From Leguminivora glycinivorella (lineage: Eukaryota; Arthropoda; Insecta; Lepidoptera; Tortricidae), in the NCBI RefSeq assembly GCF_023078275.1, contig NC_062983.1, forward strand, positions 10,099,001 through 10,163,000: a stretch of DNA of 64,000 nt, written 5' to 3'. A model generated the notes under the pieces. It searched no databases and was not told where the DNA came from. It saw nothing but the letters and a program-made list of their open reading frames with translations. Shown piece by piece: positions 57,010 to 64,000 of the stretch; within the stretch, counting starts at the first letter, position 1, and each line of letters opens with the position of its first letter. The position numbers and the translations under genes are program-made.

Positions 57010-60000
57010 ATGTTTTTATATTTTGTATTTTATATTGTTCTTATCCTGAATGTATGTGATGGAATGAGATACGACGGATATATGCTTATGCGGGGTTTGC
57101 CCGCTAATAAAGTACATTTGGATTTCTTCAAAAACGTGACGAAGAATTATGATGTCGACGTGTGGCAGGCTCCAGGGTCGGTCAACAAGCCTGTTGATTT
57201 CGTTATAAGCCCTGAACATGCTGAAATTGTAAAGTCTGCAGCGATCAGTCAGAATATTCCCTTGGAAATATTGCAGAGTGATATACAGAGGTGAGTTTTT
57301 GGTAATTGAGAATGCATCAATTCTAAGGGCGTTCCCTGTGATATTATGATTAGTTTCCCATTGATATTATGATACTTTCGAAAGCCTATCATATTAACAA
57401 CATCGTCTTTAAACAAAATAGTATCTCATAATTCCTTCACAGCTCATTGTTTCTGTGATATTTGGCATCAAAGTTGAACAATTTTAGGATCAAAAACTGT
57501 TTTTTGGAATAACTTTTGTTTTAATTACTTTAAAATTAAAATCTCTTGTATTTTTAGAAACGTCAAATGTAAATCCAAATAATTATGTCGATTTCATGTA
57601 TGTAATACTCTTCACTAAAATCGAATTTCGATAAAAGTGTTTTTTAGACCATGCTTAAAAATTCATTTTTTTAATACTAGATATATTTACTATACACCGT
57701 GTCCAATAAGTCCGAATACTCACATTTTACCTCAGTTCTAAAGATATAGGGATCACAGGCCATCAAATTCTTATTTAAACTGAAGAGTATATTCCTTTTA
57801 ATAAAATACAAGCACAAAGTTCATGAAATTTCCGAAGTGTCTAAGAAAAACAAAGAGGTAAAGTGCCAACAAAATACTTGCTCGGCACGCAGGTGACGAG
57901 TTATTTTTTATAAGCAGAATCTGTATGTGATAAAACAGACGCCACGTGTCCAAAATAAACTATTATGGGTACCGAGGATAGATAACGTTCCGGGCAACTA
58001 GAAAAATGTGCCTAGGTTCCAGAGCTCACCATCGGCCCAGGTGTGGGATGCAGTATGTAAGCGAGGTAAACTACCTTCAGTACTTACAGATAAAAGCGTT
58101 AAAATCAACGTTTTTTTCTTTAAAACCAAGGTTTTGGAGAAAAAAATGCCTTAAAGTTAAAAAGGATGCTTGGGAATGAGTATCATGTGTCCCAACAAGA
58201 CGCACCTCCAGCACATTCGGCAAATGGTATTCTAGCGTAGTTTCAGACTAATTTGGCAGTTTTTTATCCGAAACATGAGTGGCCACCCAGACCTCCAGGT
58301 TTAGGCGTATTAGACTACTTTGTATGGTCATACATGCTTTGAAGACTAAATTTTTATAAAATCATAAACCTAGATCATTTCAAAAAGATTATTGAGAGTA
58401 TTTGGGATGAAATGTGAAGAAAACGGTGCGTGCCGCGTGTGATCCGTTTGAGAAGCGTTTGAGGCTGGTAAACAAGTTAATGCTGGAGTTATTCCAAAAC
58501 ATTTGTTGTGAATGTAGTAAATAAGAGTGCCATTCATAAAATATAATAATAATGTAGTAACTATTTGTTCATTTTGTTTTATTGGCTATTTGTGCTGTAT
58601 TCAAACTTATTGGACACGGTGTAAATAGGTATCTCATAGGTTAGCGTGCTCCACCGTAGACTGCATCATCACTTACCATCAGGTGTGACCGTGGTCAAAC
58701 GTCTACCTATTAAAACTAAAAAAAAAAAAAAAAACGAACGGAGAAAGAACATTAAAGAACCGATGGCCGTTGGGCTTATAATTCTATCTGTGGAGCCACT
58801 TAACGCTGGCTTATACTCTATTTCAAATACGAATTCCTACTTGAATCTTAACACTCGTGCATATTTTGCAGCGCGTTCGACAATCAAACAGTTAACACCT
58901 ACAGAAGACGCAACACCGATTCCTTTACCTGGGACAGCTATTACCGCGCAAATGATATAGTCAATTGGTTAAAAGATCTTCAATCAAAGTACCCAAAAGA
59001 AATAAAATTGTTCAGCATCGGGAAAACAGCCGAGGGCAGGGATATTATGTGCGTCAAGATCGTCTTGAAAGGATCGAAACCAAGGTTTGAAACAAATTAA
59101 GTAGGTAAATCAACACTACAGGTGTAGTGCGAAAAGATTTTCCTTCATATTTTACGGAAAAGTACGAACGTGGAACATGTCATGCTATTTCATTTAATCT
59201 CAGTACAAGACGTACTGACACTGTCTGAACTAGCATGACAAATACGAACGATTCCGGAAAAATACGAAAGAAAATATTTCGCACTAAAAAAACGGACTTC
59301 GGAATCATCAAGAACAAAGTATGATCGACTAGATGGTGACACCACACCTTTTGTTGATTCTCGGCTAGTTTTTTACTAAATATGTATATTTTCTCAGGTC
59401 TAAAGTTATAATTGAAGGTAATATACATGCCCGGGAGTGGATTACGTCGGCTATGGCTACCTATATCATTAATGAGCTGATCCATGCCCCCAAAGGAAAA
59501 AATAAAGAATGGAACAAAATTGCTAACAATTACGAATGGTACATTATTCCTTTATTGAATGTGGACGGCTACGAATATTCGCACACAACTGTAAGTATAA
59601 TTTAAAAACAATTTATACTAAAGATCAAATGCATGCCAAGTTTCGTGCTTTCCGCTCTATCCGTCTAATATGAAGAATGAAGTACAACAATCTTGAAAAA
59701 CTTATAATGAAAAGAATAAATATATTCGATATTCAATCAAAACAGACAACTCTGAATAAGCATGAGGCCCAGGGACCGCAACTTTGGTGCCGATGACAGA
59801 CGTATGACGTCAAGCTAAATACAGAGTGTTGTTATCTAGATTATATACACTTAATCAAATAACAACTTATTAGCCTCTTTAGTTTACTGATATTCAAACT
59901 TGAGTTAAGAGTTTTTCCACGTACTGGCCACGTATAAAAACATAACTGTCTTTGTCATGTTAAAACCGAGATTGTGGGAAATGACAACCAATTTCTGTTT

Positions 60001-63000
60001 AACTGTTTTTCATTGGTAAAATATAACCGAAATATTATTGTTTCGCTATGGAACCGTATTTGCAGAAATTTCCTTTTCTGATTTTACAAAATGAAAAAAT
60101 GTACTGCTCCTGCTGTGACCAATATTTAAGAGGAAAAGCAAGTAATATAGAGAAACATTTGAAAACAAAAAAGCATATAGAACGAGAAGGAGGAAAAATG
60201 ACACAGCATGATTTCAATATGGATTTAACAAAATTTATGATAGCTTCGAATATACCCTGGAATCAATTAAAAAATAAGAACTTTTCCAATTTTATTGAAA
60301 TATGCGGTTATAGGAATTATGACCAGTGCGACCCCAATTTTCCGAATTGGCGAGAGGTTAAAGAATTATTTTGCCCTGAATGTACGTGTGAAATGTAAAA
60401 AAAAACAACCTTTTGTTAATATGTTGTTTTATTTAAGTACACGAAGAATAATATTTTTTGTTAAAATTACATTACTGTAAAAAAAGCCAATAAAAATAAT
60501 ACTTGCATCGTTTTTTAATGTTAACATTATTTTTTTATGCAAATACCAAGCAGTTCTCAATATCTCATTATTAAGAATTGAGGTATTGCAATGTTATTAA
60601 AAGAACATCCTATATCGGACTAAACGTCATAATGACGTCACCGGCACCAAAGTTGCGGTCCCTGAGCATGACATAAGTTATTAATGATTTTTCTTTTGAT
60701 TACAATATAGTCACGAATGTGGAGGAAAAATCGGCGTGGCGGTTTTGGAGTCGATTTGAATCGAAACTTCGATATCGCTTTTGGAAGTAAGATCTATAAA
60801 TGACACAATTACTAGAACGCTTGGGACAACCCTCAATCCCAACTATTTCTTCTTGGACGAATAAAAATGATAATAGGCTATTATAAGAATGTTCAGTGCG
60901 CTACACAGGTAGCACTAGTAGCAGAGTATTTTAAGTGACTTAGTTCGATTTTTTAAGTTAAAGAAGTTATATTAACGTATAAAAAAACCGACTAAGAGCG
61001 TGTCGGGCAATGCTCAGTGTAGGGTTCTGTAGTTTCTCGTATTTAAAAAAAAACTGTTCAACCAATCAAGTTCAAAATAATTTTCCTAGAAAGTTTTTAT
61101 AAAGATCTACTTTTATGATTTTTTTCATATTTTTTAAACTTATGATTCAAAAGTTAGAGGGGGAGAACACGATTTTTGCTTTAGGAGCGATTATTTCCGA
61201 AAATATGAGCATTATCAAAAAATGATTTTAGTAAATCCCTAATCCCTATTCATTCTTAAATACCTATTTAACAATGTAGGGAATAAATCAAATTATTTTA
61301 TTAAATCCCAATCAAATTATTTCATTCCCAGCTTCGCCACCAGTTGGCTTGATTGCTTTTTATTTAGCGTATGGTATCTATTTCAGTTTATAACCTATCC
61401 AACAATATATCACACACACACACACACTTGGAGGCCTTGGTAATTTTTTCTTTGTATATGACATTTATTTCAGTTTATAGTTAAAATAATAGTAGTATGT
61501 CTACTAAAAAACACAAATTAAAATATTTCCTATGAAATAATTTAATTTGGTGTTAGAGTTAATATATCACACGTTAGGGTTGAAATGGAAAAAAAATCAC
61601 TCCCCACTTTACGTGTAAAAAAAAAATACGTTTATTACCATAACACAAAAAGAGTACAGCAATGGAATAAAAAAGTAATATGCTAATTCACTTAAGCTAA
61701 GCAAAATAAGAGCTAAGTACATTTTTTTTTCGTGCTCGGTAAAAGGATACTCTTCTTGTATCTTGGTGTAGGGGGTACTCTAATGAAACATTTTTTTCCA
61801 CTATTTAGTTTTGCACTTTGTCGGCGTGATTAATATACATATTTGTACCAAATTTCAGCTTTCTAGTCCTAACGGTCACTGAGATTATCAGCCAACGAAC
61901 ATATTATATCTATGTAGTACATGTTTCAAAACAAAATCCGCCGGGCCGTTTCTTTACGTTTACGGAAACTCAATAACTACAAAATAAAAAATTATGACGA
62001 TGTTAAAGTGAAAAAAAAAACACGCAATATAAAATATATTTTTATATACTACGTCGGTGGCAAACAAGCATACGGTCCGCCTGATGGAAAGTGGTCACCG
62101 TAACCTATGGACGCCTGCAACTCTAGCAGTGTCACATGCGCGTTCCCAACCCATTGAAAACTTGTACACTCCCTTTTGCTGTGTTAAGTACATAGCGACT
62201 TATATATATACTAGCTTTTGCCCGCGGCTTCTCACGCGTTAGAAAGAGACAAAAAGTAGCCTATGTCACTCTCCATCCCTTCAACTATCTCCACTTAAAA
62301 AATCACGTCAATTCGTCGCTCCGTTTTGCCGTGAAAGACGGACAAACAAACAGACACACACACTTTCTCATTTATAATATTAATATGGATATATGTATAG
62401 GTACTATATAATTTTTACCATTTTTGTGCTTCAGTTCACGAGCGAAGCCGGGTCAGGGTGTAGGATATTATCTACTCGTATTGAGAAATCTTAAATTATA
62501 AATAATAAGTTAATAATTTACAATTTAAGATTCCTTTACAAATTACTTCTGTTTGTTTAGCTGATGCAACAGAAACCAGTAAAAAGTCTCCAATATACGC
62601 CGGCCCTAAACCATTCTCTGAACCAGAAACCAAAAGTTTAAGAAAATTTATGAAATCCGCAAGCAAGGGCTTGACTATAAGCCATTACATATCAATACAT
62701 TCATATGGACAGCTCTTCATCATACCATACGCATATACTACCGAACACCTTGAAAATTTTAGTGAAATGGTAAGTCTTTAATTTTTTTTTGTTCTTAAAT
62801 AATAAAATAAATAGCTATCTCATTGTCTAGTTTCTAAATCGGTTCCCCTTGTTTTGGCATAATTTTACAATCAAGAATTATTTTTGGCATAATCTACATT
62901 GCCATAATTCACCTTACGCATAATCTATTATAGGCTATTCTCTCTAGTCTTACCGCGTAGTTTTACCAGTTGAACCAATGGGAATTTTTTTCCCAATAGA

Positions 63001-64000
63001 CTTACTGATTGTAAGACTTTGCTTTTTTGTACGAAACCAGACGCGACAACTGTTTCAAATATCAAAGTAATATTTAGATTATGCCAAATAAGTTTTTTGT
63101 CAAATTAACATTAAATTTGTCGAAAATCGATTATGCTAAGTCTGTTATGCGAAAATCGTTTCGTATAATTGAAGGTATGCCAAATAGAGGGAACCTTTCA
63201 AAATCTTTTCGACTTTTAGTCACCTACGTTGCATTGTACGCTAAATAATTGTTTGCTTCTTTCTTTTCTTAATTTTTCCAGGTTTTGGATTTTTTTTCTG
63301 TCAAAGGAACTTCAAAAGTTTATCCATTAATTTTAATCTTGTATTTTTTTAAATTGTTAACACTATTTATGTCCTATGTCCACCGCAGGACAGGCTATGC
63401 CTAGTGTGGGGAGCAGAATAAAATTTAACTTACTATGGGCTGGTTTTTCAATCGCCAGATAAATAATATCTGTCAGATAAATGTTAGCTGTCATTGTCAT
63501 TTATACGTGTGATGAAAAGGATAGTGATAACTTTATCTGATAGATATATTTATCTGGCGATTGAAAAACCGGCCCTATGTTATTTAAATAAATGTTTCAA
63601 TGTTTCAATTTTATTTTTTACAATAAACGGGCTTAATTAATACTCACGGCCACGGACTAGTTAAGGCGAAGACGTGGCCTACGATGGAGCTCGCCCAGAA
63701 GGTGCATGTTTATCCTTGACTTGAAAGTTGCTGGGTTATATGAGCCAGGAAATATGAAGCTCATATGTAGTGCGAAAAGGGTTACCTTCGTATTTTTCCG
63801 GAAACGTTCGTATTTGTCATGCTAGTTAAGTCAATGTCAGTACATCTTGTATTGAAACTGACTGAAATAGCACGACACGTTCGTGTGTTTCCGTAACAAT
63901 ACGAAGGCAAATGTTTTCGCTACTACATCTGTAACAGTTACTTATAGGTATATTTTTTTTTAATTTTCAGGAGAAAATAGGAAAAAAAGTGGCAAAACGT
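57010..64000 (+). CDS. Gene 3: M14A zinc carboxypeptidase, 3' partial
   Basis: Visible exons are 57010-57290, 58872-59084, 59398-59590, 60711-60786, 62561-62769 and 63971 to beyond the window; all borders are GT-AG. The start encodes a clear signal peptide (MFLYFVFYIVLILNVCDG) followed by an M14 propeptide of about 75 residues, so the product is a secreted zymogen. Catalytic residues seen are His69/Arg71/Glu72 in NIHAREW, Arg127 in MWRKNR, Asn144-Arg145 in DLNRNF, and His196 in SIHSYGQ. The exons carrying Tyr248, residue 255 and Glu270 lie outside the window, so activity and specificity cannot be settled. It has NVDGY instead of the usual NPDGY and lacks both cysteines of the CPA disulfide. 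It begins 1.0 kb after gene 2 and shares its exon pattern, including a 76-nt exon, indicating tandem duplication. Introns hold a Tc1-like relic, a hAT-like element and two copies of one MITE. Confidence 0.93.
57703..58623 (+). mobile_element. Dead Tc1/mariner-type element in intron 1 of gene 3
   Basis: TACACCGTGTCCAATAAGT at the left and ACTTATTGGACACGGTGTA at the right are perfect 19-base inverted ends flanked by TA. On the plus strand 58190-58420 a broken transposase C-terminus can be read: QQDAPPAHS, then EWPPRPPGLGVLDYFVWSYM, with in-frame stops. Confidence 0.85.
58628..58735 (+). mobile_element. SINE/LINE 3' end with poly(A)
   Basis: GACTGCATCATCACTTACCATCAGGTGTGACCGTGGTCAAACG followed by an A17 run. 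Only the 3' end is present, placed directly after the Tc1-type relic. Confidence 0.6.
59123..59286. mobile_element. MITE family H, copy 1, in intron 2 of gene 3
   Basis: GTAGTGCGAAAAGATTTTCC at the left and AAAATATTTCGCACTA at the right. Same family as 63766-63927. Confidence 0.75.
59770..60664 (+). mobile_element. hAT-like element carrying a zinc-finger ORF, in intron 3 of gene 3
   Basis: Perfect 23-base inverted ends start CAGGGACCGCAACTTTGG and end CCAAAGTTGCGGTCCCTG. CAGGG ends are typical of hAT elements. AGCATGAG stands just left (59758-59765 region, four bases off the terminus) and AGCATGAC directly right, a near 8-bp target duplication. The 895-bp element carries the ORF at 60048-60398 and no transposase. 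Confidence 0.75.
60048..60398 (+). CDS. Transposon-borne small zinc-finger protein, 116 aa
   Basis: An intact ORF inside the hAT-like element. Residues about 20-48 hold a C2H2/BED-like finger: C-S-C-C then H...H in the segments MYCSCCDQYLRGKAS and IEKHLKTKKHIER, i.e. about CX2CX13HX5H. A second part (FNMDLTKFMIASNIPWNQL, NFSNFIEICGY) resembles the helical segment that follows the BED finger in hAT transposases and in the related CGG-binding protein CGGBP1. No DDE catalytic domain is present. The start lies in a fair context (GCTATGG), and AATAAA motifs occur about 100 bases after the stop, so the element could supply its own small transcript. Function is unknown; it probably binds the element ends. 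The host gene runs on the same strand, so the ORF lies in an intron of gene 3. Confidence 0.7.
   Translation: MEPYLQKFPFLILQNEKMYCSCCDQYLRGKASNIEKHLKTKKHIEREGGKMTQHDFNMDLTKFMIASNIPWNQLKNKNFSNFIEICGYRNYDQCDPNFPNWREVKELFCPECTCEM
60981..61892 (+). repeat. Dispersed repeat A, copy 2, with nested insertions
   Basis: GTCGGGCAATGCTCAGTGTAGGG begins it; TTCAAAATAATTTTCCTAGA and later blocks match 1-370. It is interrupted at about 61275-61560 (holding a CA run at 61410-61424) and again at about 61616-61769. Confidence 0.75.
61612..61769. mobile_element. Short insertion with A-run inside repeat A copy 2
   Basis: Repeat A reads ...CTTTAC(A/G)TGTA then GGGGG in copy 1; here about 155 bases beginning with A10 separate the two. 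GTGTA at each edge would be the target duplication. Confidence 0.55.
62045..62170 (+). repeat. Dispersed repeat fragment shared with 51330-51380
   Basis: TACTACGTCGGTGGCAAACA...GGTCCGCCTGATGGAAAGTGG is nearly the same as the sequence before the hairpin at 51387. Confidence 0.65.
62210..62390 (+). mobile_element. Dispersed repeat C copy, in intron 4 of gene 3
   Basis: CTAGCTTTTGCCCGCGGCTT ... ACTTTCTCATTTATAATATT; direct copy of 5995-6180. Confidence 0.65.
63437..63575. mobile_element. MITE in intron 5 of gene 3
   Basis: GGGCTGGTTTTTCAATCGCC at the left and GGCGATTGAAAAACCGGCCC at the right pair over about 29 bases with one mismatch. TAT on both sides. Confidence 0.8.
63620..63755 (+). repeat. 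Dispersed repeat E copy 2
   Basis: CACGGACTAG, GACGTGGCCTACGATGGAGC and GCTGGGTTATATGAGCC match 18420-18530. Confidence 0.6.
63766..63927. mobile_element. MITE family H, copy 2, in intron 5 of gene 3
   Basis: TGTAGTGCGAAAAGGGTTAC at the left and AAATGTTTTCGCTACTACA at the right; body TTCGTATTTGTCATGCTAGT is shared with 59123-59286 in reverse. Confidence 0.75.

Overview
The window is eukaryotic and almost certainly from a lepidopteran (moth or butterfly). It holds GT-AG spliced genes with short exons, no bacterial-type operons, an AT-rich background, and many repeat types that I recognise as common in moth and butterfly genomes: tRNA-headed SINEs, RTE-, CR1- and R1-type LINE pieces, mariner and Tc1 copies, and many inverted-repeat MITEs. 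The species cannot be read from the sequence.

The only host genes I can support are three same-strand (+) M14A zinc carboxypeptidase genes. Gene 1 (646-3170) lacks its 5' exons, which lie left of the window. Its visible exons encode a mature domain with every catalytic residue and a hydrophobic C-terminal tail. Gene 2 (47410-55987) is complete in nine exons, about 447 aa. It keeps the zinc ligands but replaces the catalytic Glu270 with Gln and has no clear Tyr248, so it looks like a catalytically dead relative. It also has a hydrophobic C-terminal tail and one GC-AG intron. Gene 3 starts about 1 kb downstream (57010) and runs off the right edge. Its visible catalytic residues are intact. Genes 2 and 3 share exon sizes and lack the conserved disulfide, so they form a close pair; gene 1 is more canonical and lacks one intron found in the pair.

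Between gene 1 and gene 2 lie about 44 kb in which I find no host gene. This stretch carries a 974-codon uninterrupted LINE ORF (28138-31062), a near-complete mariner with two lesions (39216-40485), a 5'-truncated R1-clade LINE with an exact 16-bp target duplication (41453-43952), two inverted copies of a long terminal-inverted-repeat element (7341-8929, 20415-21712), many MITEs and SINEs, and an unusual array of short hairpin modules (about 13465-14720).

The introns of genes 2 and 3 are also full of transposons. They include a step-wise evolved minisatellite, a 28-bp perfect hairpin just before an exon, a dead Tc1-like element, paired MITEs, and a 0.9-kb hAT-like element that encodes only an intact small zinc-finger protein. 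One MITE end in gene 2 imitates a micro-exon; the real exon lies upstream of it.
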